Source of the DNA: Gammaproteobacteria bacterium
Lineage (GTDB): Bacteria > Pseudomonadota > Gammaproteobacteria > Legionellales > Legionellaceae
Reading direction: 5' to 3'
Assembly: GCA_030147635.1 (NCBI GenBank)
Contig: JASBUZ010000025.1
Coordinates: forward strand, 95,441 to 159,440
Length of the DNA: 64,000 nucleotides
The notes beneath the pieces were generated by a model. It was given only the letters and a program-made list of their open reading frames with translations. It was not told the DNA's origin and made no database searches. The position numbers and the translations under genes were made by a program. Positions within the stretch are counted from its first letter, which is position 1, and each line of letters opens with the position of its first letter. Shown here piece by piece: positions 1 to 8,559 of this stretch.

Positions 1-1
1 T

Positions 2-541
2 ATTCATCCAGGCCGTATCCCTGCTATAGGCCCCACGGTGGTATTTCCCTTGCCTGCAAACCTTACATCTAAGTTAACGGAAGATATGGAGTCAGAGGCT
101 GCTGCTTCAAAAAAAGATACTGTCGGCCCAGATAGTTTCAATAGCGGTATTGCTTCTGATACGTCTCTTGACCAAAAAGCGCCTGATCGCACATATAGAG
201 TAGCTGGGCTCGATACAGCTGCTATACGTAAGACCATGAGGCAAGTCGAAGCAGGAGTTGAGTCTGATAATATCTCATATCAGCTCGTTCCTCGAATTAA
301 TGCCCTGAGTTTTTTCAAGGAGTTACCCGCCTATCTTTCTCAAGATCCTGTTGATATGACTTTGACGAGAAAGCAGTCTTCTCAGAAGCAACAGGGAGCG
401 GTTTATAACTGTGCTACACTGGTAGGTCATCTTTTGCAAGCAGGAGGCATGCGTCCTGTACCCCACTCACGTATCCCTTGGGAACCAACGCCCAATGCGA
501 TAGCAGATCACCTTGAAGAGAGTGGATTTAGGTCTACTTGA
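2..541 (+). CDS. Hypothetical protein, 5' end cut by window; NC-motif cysteine protein
   Basis: The reading frame is open from the first bases, so the N-terminus lies outside the window; a GTG at 38 is probably not the true start. The visible 179 residues end in a motif 'YNCATLVGHLLQAGG' followed by a 'TP..IADHL' stretch. By eye this resembles the second half of permuted NlpC/P60 or papain-like folds, in which NC carries the catalytic cysteine. The next gene has a comparable 'NC' near its C-terminus and a 'GHVS' histidine motif, so the two may be divergent relatives in one transcription unit (54 bp apart). No known family can be named with confidence. In Legionellales such proteins are often secreted effectors, but that is inference. 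Confidence 0.6.
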   Translation: MHPGRIPAIGPTVVFPLPANLTSKLTEDMESEAAASKKDTVGPDSFNSGIASDTSLDQKAPDRTYRVAGLDTAAIRKTMRQVEAGVESDNISYQLVPRINALSFFKELPAYLSQDPVDMTLTRKQSSQKQQGAVYNCATLVGHLLQAGGMRPVPHSRIPWEPTPNAIADHLEESGFRST

Positions 542-595
542 TAAATAACCATGCACTAGGCTAAAAGTATCTTAATTTTACTTTATGATAATCTT

Positions 596-1489
596 ATGCT
601 CAAATTTGTGGTGCAACCTGCCCGGCTAGCAGCGGGTGCTTTTTTAGCTGCTGTGCTTGGTAGTGATCAAGTGTATAAAAAAGGGAGAGCCGCACATTCT
701 CCGGCACCAGGAGGCGGACAAGTCTCTCGCGCTTATAAGGCGCAGCTGCAAGCAACAAACCAAAACTGTTACCTTGAGGTGTATGTGACTGATACCAATG
801 AAGTAAATGGTCCGGGGCATGTATCGACATCTATGCTTAGGCAACTTCCAGATGGGAGAGTTGAGATAGCGGCACACACTAGTTATATGCCAGTGCCTGG
901 GGGAGGGGTGGTGAATGCGCCACTGTTCGGTACAATCCCTGTTCCAGCAAAAAATTTCTCACCAGAAGAAATTAGAGGAGACGATGTCAGGCATGCGAAC
1001 AGAATACTACGTATTCCGGTTTCAGAAGAAGAGCTACAAAGAGGGGTGGCAAAGCAGATAGAAATTGCAAAAGCAGTGTCTGAAGGCCGCTATTTTTATT
1101 CAGTCACCGGCGCATTGAGTGGCATAACCCGCGGGATTGCAGCGCTCATATGGGCTTATCATGCAAGTGAGCGGGCGATTGTGCAACACCAACAGGAAAA
1201 AGGTCTTCGTCCTGAAGTCGATCCAAACGATATGTTACTTCTGCTCGTTGAAGCAGAGGAGCAGGAGGCTTCTGATGTTTTAAACTGTACGTCTGCTGCA
1301 GAAGAAGTCATACGGGAAACCACAGGGTGTATCGCTCTGGAAGGCAGTGTTTTACCGGCGTCTTTAGGCAGTCGTGTGGCTGAGTTGATTGATGGCGCTG
1401 AAGATGTACAAAAGTCGTTGCTGCCATGCGAACCGCCGGAAAAAGTTGACGAAATCACAGACCGTTTTAATGGGCTGCCTACAAGTTAA
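596..1489 (+). CDS. Hypothetical protein with GHVS...NC (papain-like) motifs
   Basis: This 297-residue protein has a hydrophobic N-terminal segment (about residues 10-22) that could be an uncleaved anchor or weak signal peptide. A histidine in 'GPGHVSTSML' (about residue 78) and a cysteine in 'DVLNCTSAAEE' (about residue 228) have the order and spacing expected for a permuted NlpC/P60-like or papain-like thiol hydrolase. The middle contains a short hydrophobic helix near 'GALSGITRGIAALIW'. It follows the preceding gene closely on the same strand and converges on priA, with stops 8 bp apart. No clear Shine-Dalgarno precedes the ATG. The function is unknown; effector or secreted hydrolase is a guess based on motifs only. 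Confidence 0.65.
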   Translation: MLKFVVQPARLAAGAFLAAVLGSDQVYKKGRAAHSPAPGGGQVSRAYKAQLQATNQNCYLEVYVTDTNEVNGPGHVSTSMLRQLPDGRVEIAAHTSYMPVPGGGVVNAPLFGTIPVPAKNFSPEEIRGDDVRHANRILRIPVSEEELQRGVAKQIEIAKAVSEGRYFYSVTGALSGITRGIAALIWAYHASERAIVQHQQEKGLRPEVDPNDMLLLLVEAEEQEASDVLNCTSAAEEVIRETTGCIALEGSVLPASLGSRVAELIDGAEDVQKSLLPCEPPEKVDEITDRFNGLPTS

Positions 1490-1497
1490 ACCCCAGC

Positions 1498-3465
1498 TTA
1501 TGCTAAGTCAACGGGATCAACATCCATAGTAAAGCGCACGCCTTTTTGCGCCAAGTGTGACGGATAGGTGTCTTGAATGAAGCTGAGTGCCTGATGTAGG
1601 AGTGCTCTTTTCGGTGCTTTAATCAGGAGTTGCATATGAAATTGATAGGCTTTTCTTGCAAGTGGTGCAGGGGCTGGCCCAAGGACTGTAACATCAAGCG
1701 CTTGTAGCTGGGTTTTGATGACTACTAAAAAGTGTTTTAAATTAGCCTCGTTCTTGGCATAGGCGCGCAGTAGCGCCAGGTGATGATAAGGTGGCCACAA
1801 GGCTGCATTGCGAAGTGAGAATAATGCATCTGTAAAAGCCGTGTATCCATACTGAATCAGCTGGTTTAGCATAGGATTATCTGGGAAGTGGGTTTGGATG
1901 AGAACTTCTCCTGGATGACTTGCGCGCCCGGCGCGACCTGAGACTTGAGTAATGAGTTGGCCAAGGCGCTCAAGGGCACGAAAATCTTGGTTATAAAATC
2001 CAGCATCTGCATCCAGTATTACTACCAAAGTTAAATTTGGAAAGTGGTGCCCTTTGGCAAGCATTTGCGTGCCAATCAAAATTTGTAACTCTCCCGACTC
2101 AATTTTAGAAAGAGTCTCGAGCAGTGCTTTGTTTTGTTTGACTTCATCTCGGTCAATGCGGGCAATTTGAGCTTCTGGGAAGCATTCACTCAAATACTCA
2201 TGGATGCGTTGGGTGCCCGAGCCAACAGGGACTAAATCTTCACTCTGACAGACCTCGCACTGGGTTTTAATAGGCTTTTTAAGGCCGCAATGGTGGCAAA
2301 TGAGCTGATTTTTTTTGCGATGCAAAGTAAGGTGGCTGTCGCAGGCTCGGCAATCTGCCATCCAGCCACAGTCATGACACAGTAAAACGGGTGAAAAGCC
2401 ACGTCGATTGATAAAAATTAATGCCTGATTGCCCGCTTTAATATGCTTTTCAATGGCATCCAGGGTTGGCTTTGCGAGGCCTTCGGTGAGGGTTTGTCGA
2501 CGCATGTCAATCAACTGATAGTGAAGCGGCGTTTGATTTTCAGCTTTTTGAGTCAGCGACAAATGGGTATATTTTCTCAATGTGCAGTTATACAAACTCT
2601 CGAGGCTTGGTGTGGCCGAGCCTAAGACAATGGGAATCTGAGCCTGTTTTGCACGCACGAGGGCTGCATCGCGCGCTGAGTAGCGAATGCCTTCTTGTTG
2701 CTTAAATGAGCCATCATGCTCTTCGTCAATAATGATTAAGCCAAGGGTTGGCATCGGTGTGAAGAGTGCTGTTCTGGTACCAATAATGAGCTTAATTTGG
2801 TTGGTGCGAGCAAGCTCCCAGGTATCCATACGTGCTTTATCTGAAATATGAGAGTGGAGTGCGGCAATGGGTACATGAAAGCGTCTCTTGAAGCGCGCCA
2901 AAAGTTGTGGTGTGAGGCCAATTTCGGGGACCAGCACCAAGACCTGCTGCTCTTGCTCTAAAACACGGGCGGCCAGTTGCAGATACACTTCGGTTTTACC
3001 ACTGCCTGTGACACCATCGAGCACAAAGGCTTGGTAGTGCTCAAGAGAGGCAAGTATCACTTGAAATGCTGAGGCTTGTTCGGGGTTGAGCGTCAGTGGT
3101 GCTTCAATGGTATCTTTGTGACCAGTCGGTGTCTCAGGTGGTGTGATTGCTTTGCCTTCTCGGTATTTCTTAGGTAAAGCAAGCGTAAGCACATCGGAAA
3201 GTGGCGCATGGTAGTAGCCTGCCATCCAGTGACATAAAGCAAGTATTTTCGAGTCTAAGAGCGGTGTTTTGTCGATAACCGTATGAATAGGTTTCAGCTT
3301 GATATTTGGTATAGGTGTCCCTTGGCCTATGACAATGCCAGTGCGCTCTGATTTGCGAAAAGGCACAGAAACTCTCACCCCGACAGCAAGCGGTTCATCA
3401 CTTGGTGCCAAATAGTCGAAGTAATCTCTTTTGGTATTTGGGATACAAACTCGCACAATAGACAC
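1498..3465 (-). CDS. priA: Primosomal protein N' (replication restart helicase PriA)
   Basis: PriA is the 3'-5' DNA helicase that reloads the replisome at stalled forks. Visible features are an N-terminal DNA-binding region ('RDYFDYLAP'), a Walker A 'GVTGSGKTEVY', a DEEH helicase box, and the paired zinc-binding cysteines ('CHDCGWMADCRAC', 'CHHCG', 'CEVC') inserted in the second helicase lobe. About 655 residues is short beside E. coli PriA (732) but within family range. I choose the GTG at 3465 because GGGAG lies 10 bases upstream and the next residues match the family start. A longer GTG start at 3495 would overlap the upstream pterin gene. It is the last gene of a minus-strand run with the PTPS and MidA-like genes. 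Confidence 0.93.
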   Translation of the reverse strand: MSIVRVCIPNTKRDYFDYLAPSDEPLAVGVRVSVPFRKSERTGIVIGQGTPIPNIKLKPIHTVIDKTPLLDSKILALCHWMAGYYHAPLSDVLTLALPKKYREGKAITPPETPTGHKDTIEAPLTLNPEQASAFQVILASLEHYQAFVLDGVTGSGKTEVYLQLAARVLEQEQQVLVLVPEIGLTPQLLARFKRRFHVPIAALHSHISDKARMDTWELARTNQIKLIIGTRTALFTPMPTLGLIIIDEEHDGSFKQQEGIRYSARDAALVRAKQAQIPIVLGSATPSLESLYNCTLRKYTHLSLTQKAENQTPLHYQLIDMRRQTLTEGLAKPTLDAIEKHIKAGNQALIFINRRGFSPVLLCHDCGWMADCRACDSHLTLHRKKNQLICHHCGLKKPIKTQCEVCQSEDLVPVGSGTQRIHEYLSECFPEAQIARIDRDEVKQNKALLETLSKIESGELQILIGTQMLAKGHHFPNLTLVVILDADAGFYNQDFRALERLGQLITQVSGRAGRASHPGEVLIQTHFPDNPMLNQLIQYGYTAFTDALFSLRNAALWPPYHHLALLRAYAKNEANLKHFLVVIKTQLQALDVTVLGPAPAPLARKAYQFHMQLLIKAPKRALLHQALSFIQDTYPSHLAQKGVRFTMDVDPVDLA

Positions 3466-3469
3466 GAGT

Positions 3470-3961
3470 TTATCGCTCCCAAACGTGACTTGCACACTGC
3501 CCAGGGGCTGAAAATACTTTAATCACAAGACGTGCAATATGATGTTTTTCAAGCGCGTCTTGATCAGCTGTTAATTCTTTGATAAACCAGCGTGATAGCT
3601 CTTCGATGGTGATATTAGCCAGCGGCATGAGCGTGATATCTTCTTTTAAAAACACCATTTTTTTATGGTTAAACGTAAAGTAATAATACTCATCGTCTTC
3701 ATCATAAATTAAGTGAGGTGACTCAGTCGGCATCAAAAAAGTTTGATGCAGCTTTTTACACAGCATTTGTACGCGGTCTTTGTAATAGCGGTAGTCGAAA
3801 GCGAGGCCATTTTCTTCAATTTGGGTGCTGATAGCTAAATACACATCGTATCGATGTCCATGCAAAGGTTCTCGTTCTGTTGCTGAAAAAATGGTGGTAT
3901 GTCCGGCGGAAAAATTCATGGCAGGTTTTTGTAACTCTACCGTGGTCAAATAGGTGCTCAT
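3470..3961 (-). CDS. 6-pyruvoyl-tetrahydropterin synthase family protein, ExxHGH (PTPS-III-like)
   Basis: A 163-residue member of the PTPS/QueD family. Zinc-binding histidines are seen in 'NFSAGHTTIF' and in 'EREPLHGHRYDVYL'. QueD enzymes place a catalytic cysteine four residues before HGH (CxxxHGH); here that position is arginine. A glutamate sits in an ExxHGH pattern instead, the signature reported for PTPS-III enzymes that can replace dihydroneopterin aldolase (FolB) in folate synthesis. The gene overlaps the MidA-like gene by ATGA. A divergent pteridine reductase lies nearby, so a folate/pterin role is more likely than queuosine synthesis. Insertions around 'IYDEDDEYYYF' are longer than in minimal QueD. 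Family confidence is high; the exact reaction is inferred. Confidence 0.82.
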   Translation of the reverse strand: MSTYLTTVELQKPAMNFSAGHTTIFSATEREPLHGHRYDVYLAISTQIEENGLAFDYRYYKDRVQMLCKKLHQTFLMPTESPHLIYDEDDEYYYFTFNHKKMVFLKEDITLMPLANITIEELSRWFIKELTADQDALEKHHIARLVIKVFSAPGQCASHVWER

Positions 3962-5079
3962 GTGCCCAAACTCGCTCGTTTATCGTGAAATTGAAACCCT
4001 ATCAAGGGGGAATGAAACCCTTTGCTAAGCCCAATGACTTTAAATAATTCGCCCATTTCGCTGGGTTGTACCAGTGTTTTTACGGCTTGTTGTGTTTTGA
4101 TTTGGGCGGATGTATTGCCTGGCTCTGCTTCAAGTAAGCTTAACAAACCGTTTGCCAGTAAGAAAGAGGCTTGATTGGTATAGCCTGCGACTTCAAAACC
4201 TGCTTCAAGTGCACTGTCTGCCACATGAGTAAAATCAACGTGAGCCGTGATATCTTCTTCTCCCGGATGACTCAGTGGGTTGGGATGTGCTTTGTGTTGA
4301 TAGTGGCACATTAAGGTCCCTTGCTGCCGGTCAGGATGATAGTATTCATGCTGTGGAAAGCCATAATCAATCAATAATACGACGCCATGCTCAAGCAAGT
4401 TAAAGCAAGCGTCAATCCAGCTTCTAACGAATAAATTAGCTTCCGAGGCATAGGGTGTTACATCATGGGTGATGACGTGGTTTACATGTGTGATGAGCTC
4501 AGGGTTTTGGCAAGGCTCAAAGCGCTCTTCGAGCGCACCTTGTTCATTAAGCCCAATTATACTTTCAAATATTACTTCACCTGTTTTCAAAAAGCGGTGT
4601 ATCGGCATTGCATCCAACACTTCATTGGCAAGAATAACCCCTTCAATTGGTGTTTCGGGGAGGCTCGTGTGCCATTGTACAAGATGTGCTAAATGGGGGA
4701 TTTTCTCGGTGATTAGCTCTTGTTGCCGCGCTTTTAGCGCGCCACTCACTTCAAGAATGTGATAGGTGTTTGGTAGAGTTTCTAGCGCTTCCAAATGGGT
4801 TAAGACATCTACACAGAGCTGGCCTGTGCCTGCACCAAATTCAAAAATATCGGGTTGCTCAAGTTCTTTTAGGATGGCTTCACACTGGTTTGCCAATGTA
4901 TGGCCAAACAAGGGGGTGAGCATAGGTGCTGTAATAAAGTCGCCACAAGCCCCTATGGGGGAGTTTAATCGGTTATAATAGCCCCATTTAGGCGAATACA
5001 GCGCTTGCTGCATGAAGTCGACAAAAGGGATTGGGCCGTGCTCAGTTAAGTGTTCGCGTAAGTGCTCTATCGGTTGCAT
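3958..5079 (-). CDS. MidA/NDUFAF7-family SAM-dependent methyltransferase
   Basis: This 373-residue protein belongs to the COG1565 family. The N-terminus shows the family signature 'FMQQALYSPKWGYYNR' and 'GACGDFITAPML'. It is followed by the SAM-binding motif 'IFEFGAGTGQL', a 'EVLDAMPIHRF' segment and 'LLIDYGFPQHEYYHPDR'. The mitochondrial homologue NDUFAF7 dimethylates an arginine of the complex I subunit homologous to NuoD, so a link to the nuo operon later in the window is possible but unproven for bacteria. It is the first gene of the minus-strand MidA-PTPS-priA run and is divergent from the pteridine reductase gene, with only 36 bp between them. Confidence 0.9.
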   Translation of the reverse strand: MQPIEHLREHLTEHGPIPFVDFMQQALYSPKWGYYNRLNSPIGACGDFITAPMLTPLFGHTLANQCEAILKELEQPDIFEFGAGTGQLCVDVLTHLEALETLPNTYHILEVSGALKARQQELITEKIPHLAHLVQWHTSLPETPIEGVILANEVLDAMPIHRFLKTGEVIFESIIGLNEQGALEERFEPCQNPELITHVNHVITHDVTPYASEANLFVRSWIDACFNLLEHGVVLLIDYGFPQHEYYHPDRQQGTLMCHYQHKAHPNPLSHPGEEDITAHVDFTHVADSALEAGFEVAGYTNQASFLLANGLLSLLEAEPGNTSAQIKTQQAVKTLVQPSEMGELFKVIGLSKGFHSPLIGFQFHDKRASLGT

Positions 5080-5115
5080 AGTAGCTGATTAAATGTTTAA
5101 AAAGGGAACAATACC

Positions 5116-5871
5116 GTGAATCGGGACAAGACACAAGTAAGAGGTGTTGCCTTAGTGACTGGAGCTGCCCGGCGAATTGGCGCAGCAACTGCCAAGGCCT
5201 TACATGAAGCTGGTTATGATGTTGCTATTCATTGTCATCAATCCACGCGAGAAGCTGAGGTTTTAGCCGGTGCTTTGAATGCCAAAAGAGCACAGAGTGC
5301 CTGCGTGTTAACGGCTAATCTACGCGTGAAAGCCGAAGCTTTAGCCTTGGTGCAAGCAGCACACAGTTGGAAAAGCCGCTTAGATGTTTTAGTGAATAAT
5401 GCCTCAACTTACATCAAAACACCGCTAGAAGGCTTCGATGAGGCGATTTGGGATGCACTTTGGATAGTGAATGTGAAAGCACCATTTTGGCTTTCTGAAG
5501 CTGCGCGCCAGTTTTTAGCGCAGTCAGAAGATGGTTGTATTGTGAATCTTTCTGATATTCAAGCAGAAAAACCTCGAGCTAAGTATGCAGTGTATGTGCA
5601 AACCAAGGCGGCACTCAATATGCAAACTAAAGCATTAGCACTGGAATATGCACCTAAAATTCGTGTCAATGCGGTGGCTCCCGGAGCAACCATTGAGCCT
5701 GAAGGGGAGAATGCATTAAGCGCTGATGAAAAGGCGGCTATCCTTACCAAAATTCCACGAGGATGCTGGGGGACACCTGAAGGGGTTGCGCAAGTAATTC
5801 TTGGTTTTGTCATGAATCCACATATTACAGGGCAAATCTTGCGAGTAGATGGCGGGCAGAGCCTGACTTAA
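5116..5871 (+). CDS. Pteridine reductase (FolM-like short-chain dehydrogenase)
   Basis: A 251-residue short-chain dehydrogenase. The cofactor motif 'TGAARRIG' is the TGxxxRxG form typical of pteridine reductases rather than the common TGxxxGxG. The active site reads D-x12-YxxxK ('DIQAEKPRAKYAVYVQTK'), the same spacing as in trypanosomatid PTR1. The C-terminus 'GQILRVDGGQSL' is also usual for this group. It probably reduces dihydropterins or dihydrofolate with NADPH, as FolM does with dihydromonapterin. Start is GTG with AAAGGGA upstream. It is divergent from the MidA-PTPS genes and its stop overlaps that of convergent lpoA by 4 bp. Confidence 0.88.
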   Translation: MNRDKTQVRGVALVTGAARRIGAATAKALHEAGYDVAIHCHQSTREAEVLAGALNAKRAQSACVLTANLRVKAEALALVQAAHSWKSRLDVLVNNASTYIKTPLEGFDEAIWDALWIVNVKAPFWLSEAARQFLAQSEDGCIVNLSDIQAEKPRAKYAVYVQTKAALNMQTKALALEYAPKIRVNAVAPGATIEPEGENALSADEKAAILTKIPRGCWGTPEGVAQVILGFVMNPHITGQILRVDGGQSLT

Positions 5872-7661
5872 ATCGGTGTGGCCACCCCTTCTCTGAATTG
5901 TCCAAAGGGCAGAATGCGAGAGATACGGTGATCTTGGCTGAGATACAGCGCACCGGTTTGATTGTCTGTGCCAAGCGCTGGAAATAATAGCAGTGAATTG
6001 AGCTCCGTTCCCAAGGTATAACTATCCATGCCAAGCGCATATAACCTGGTGTAGCTATTAAACCCTTCTGGCCAGTCACGCTTTCTAGCACCTGGGTTTT
6101 TAAAGACCCACGGCATGTCACAGAAAATAATATTATCTAAGTCGCGGTCTGCTATGGTGTTTTGGGTGCCGGTATATACACTAGAAGTGCCGTAAACAGG
6201 TACTTTTCCAGCGTAGTAATAGCGAAGCAGTGGCATAATTTGACGAGCATTAGATGGATAAGCCAGTAAGAAAATCACATCAAAGTCTTCACGACGTAGC
6301 GGCGTGCGCGCCATGGATGGATTTTTAGCAATGGCTTTGAGTTGTCTTTTGCGCTCATCATCAGGGATTGCTTGCAGCAGGTTTCGAATGTCTTCATTTA
6401 AATTTTCTGTTTCTGCTGGGTCAAAGCGTAAGGTATCGACGAGTTGCCCGCGAGCACCATGCCACTCTCGACTAAAGGCCGTGAGGGTTTCATCTCCAAA
6501 ACTGCCCACAGGTGCAATCACTAAGGCGCGGGATAGGCCTGCTTTACGTGCTTTTATTGCAACTTGGCGTGCTTCATTAGGAGGAGAGAGGCCAAACTGG
6601 AAGGCGTTGTCTTGCGTGCGGCTGTCGACATTATTCAAAAGCAAGGTGGGGACCGGGTGCTGCATGGCGGCAACCGTTGCTACGTTCACTTTGGAGAGTG
6701 GGCCAATGACATAGTCGGCACCATCAGAGATGGCGCGGTGATAAGCTCTTGCTGCTGACATTTTATTGGTGTCATAGAAGCGAAGCGTTGTTTTTGTTGT
6801 GGCATTCTTGGCTCTGAGTGCTGCCATAAAGCCATCTTGTATTGCGTGCCCTGGGCCTTCAAGTGGGCCTGATAAGGGGAGTAGTAAAGCGATTTGCTTC
6901 GGACTGTTATACAAGTGCCCACTCATAGCTTCAAGGGATTGAGGCAGTAAGGCACGAGCTGGATGTTTGGGGTATTCTTGCTCCCAGACATGCAGTTTTT
7001 CGAGCATTTTATGTGGGTAGGCTGGATTTTTCCGTGCGATTAAAGCAAGCTCTGCCCAACCCCGTAAGGAAGAGCCTGCATCAGCTTCGATTGCCAGTGT
7101 ATTGAGCTCAGCACTGGGTAGTTTAGTGAGGGTGCGCCAAAGCACTCGGCGGTTATTTTCTCGTGACCCCTCATCCGGCAAGATGGCGTCTAATTCAATC
7201 CGCTCATTGATGGCTTCAAGAGGCTTGCCAAGGGCGCGGTAACTGTGCGCCAATGCTTCATGAAATTGTGCTTTTTCGTAGGTTGGTAGCTCGCTTGCAT
7301 GTTGAATGCTAGACAGACGTTTGAGTGCTGATTTCGGGTGTTTTTGAGCCAAGTCAATTTTTGCAAGCAATAAGGCTTTTTTATCGGCTTGAATCGAGGA
7401 CTCAGGTTTTATTTGTGCTAGAATGTCTTTGGCTTGTTGCCACTTGCCTTCATCGGTCAGGCGGCCTGCAGCAAGTAATAGTAAAGCTTGCTTTTCTTCA
7501 CCGAGATGATTGTTTGCAAGTGCGATGTAGGCATCGGCAGATAAAGTGTAGGGGCTTGCAATAGGACGCGCACCAGTTCGCACGACATTCGTGCACTGTG
7601 AGAGCAAGCCAAGACAGGCCAAAAGGGCCATGATTTTTAGGTGACGAAAGCGAAACAGCAT
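5868..7661 (-). CDS. lpoA: Outer membrane lipoprotein activator of PBP1a (LpoA)
   Basis: About 597 residues. The start at 7661 gives a lipoprotein signal peptide with lipobox 'LLSQC' and has GGGAG about 11 bases upstream; a longer frame beginning at 7703 would run into rsmI. The N-terminal half is helical and TPR-like. The C-terminal half is a periplasmic binding-protein-like domain starting near 'IALLLPLSGPLEGPG', as in LpoA (LppC/YraM). LpoA sits in the outer membrane and reaches through the peptidoglycan to stimulate penicillin-binding protein 1A. The divergent arrangement with rsmI is the conserved yraL/yraM layout of gammaproteobacteria. Confidence 0.9.
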   Translation of the reverse strand: MLFRFRHLKIMALLACLGLLSQCTNVVRTGARPIASPYTLSADAYIALANNHLGEEKQALLLLAAGRLTDEGKWQQAKDILAQIKPESSIQADKKALLLAKIDLAQKHPKSALKRLSSIQHASELPTYEKAQFHEALAHSYRALGKPLEAINERIELDAILPDEGSRENNRRVLWRTLTKLPSAELNTLAIEADAGSSLRGWAELALIARKNPAYPHKMLEKLHVWEQEYPKHPARALLPQSLEAMSGHLYNSPKQIALLLPLSGPLEGPGHAIQDGFMAALRAKNATTKTTLRFYDTNKMSAARAYHRAISDGADYVIGPLSKVNVATVAAMQHPVPTLLLNNVDSRTQDNAFQFGLSPPNEARQVAIKARKAGLSRALVIAPVGSFGDETLTAFSREWHGARGQLVDTLRFDPAETENLNEDIRNLLQAIPDDERKRQLKAIAKNPSMARTPLRREDFDVIFLLAYPSNARQIMPLLRYYYAGKVPVYGTSSVYTGTQNTIADRDLDNIIFCDMPWVFKNPGARKRDWPEGFNSYTRLYALGMDSYTLGTELNSLLLFPALGTDNQTGALYLSQDHRISRILPFGQFREGVATPI

Positions 7662-7701
7662 AAGCGTGTAAACTCCCGAATCAGACGTAGCAGGATAAAC
7701 C

Positions 7702-8559
7702 ATGACGCACTCAATCGCAAGTTCTAAAGGAACGCTTTATGTGGTGGCAACCCCTATTGGAAACCGAGAAGATATTACGGCGCGTGCCATTCATATTTTA
7801 AAAACAGTTGATTTAATTGCCGCTGAAGATACACGTCACTCTAAGCCTTTTTTAGAAATGCTTGGCGTGCAAACCAAGCTTGTTGCGTTTCATGCGCACA
7901 ATGAAGAAAAAGCCTGTGCGCGCTTGATTGAAACCTTAGAGCAAGGTCGTAGTATTGCTTTAATTAGTGATGCGGGTACACCACTTATTCGAGATCCGGG
8001 TTACCCTTTGGTGACAGCCGCTTATGACGCAGGGATTCAAGTGGTTCCCATTCCTGGGGCCTCTGCTTTAATTGCAGCACTCTCGGCCGGCGGTATTCCT
8101 TCAGAGGTGTTTACCTTTGGTGGCTTTTTGCCTGCGACCAGTGCCGCGCGACAAAAGGCCTTAGCCGGCTTTAAATCTTTGTATGCACACACGTTGGTTT
8201 TTTATGAGTCAACGCATCGCTTGCTAGCACTTTTTCAAGATATTAAAACCATATTGGGCGATGCGGTAAAGCTTGTGGTCGCTAAAGAGCTTACCAAAAC
8301 GTTCGAGACTTTTGTGCGTGGGGATGTGCAAGAGGTGTGTGATTGGTTTATGGCCGATGCCGCGCGGCAAAAAGGAGAGTTTGTAGTGATGATAGCTCCT
8401 CGCCAGGTAGAAGCTGATGCAACTGAAGACAAACGTGTCTTAGATATTTTACTGAAAGAACTGCCCGTGAAAAAGGCTGCCAAAATTGCATCTGAACTCA
8501 CAGGAACCAGTCGAAATACATTATATGCTTTAGCCATTGAGAGGAAACATGAAAGCTAA
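7702..8559 (+). CDS. rsmI: 16S rRNA 2'-O-ribose C1402 methyltransferase
   Basis: A 285-residue tetrapyrrole-methylase-fold enzyme. Seen are 'LYVVATPIGNREDIT' at the N-terminus, 'AAEDTRHS', 'LISDAGTPLIRDPGY', 'PIPGASALIAALS' and 'FVVMIAP'. Length equals that of E. coli RsmI (286). It methylates the ribose of C1402 in the decoding centre, acting with RsmH. AGGA precedes the ATG. It is divergent from lpoA, and its end overlaps the start of the astacin gene, so the two are probably cotranscribed. Confidence 0.96.
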   Translation: MTHSIASSKGTLYVVATPIGNREDITARAIHILKTVDLIAAEDTRHSKPFLEMLGVQTKLVAFHAHNEEKACARLIETLEQGRSIALISDAGTPLIRDPGYPLVTAAYDAGIQVVPIPGASALIAALSAGGIPSEVFTFGGFLPATSAARQKALAGFKSLYAHTLVFYESTHRLLALFQDIKTILGDAVKLVVAKELTKTFETFVRGDVQEVCDWFMADAARQKGEFVVMIAPRQVEADATEDKRVLDILLKELPVKKAAKIASELTGTSRNTLYALAIERKHES

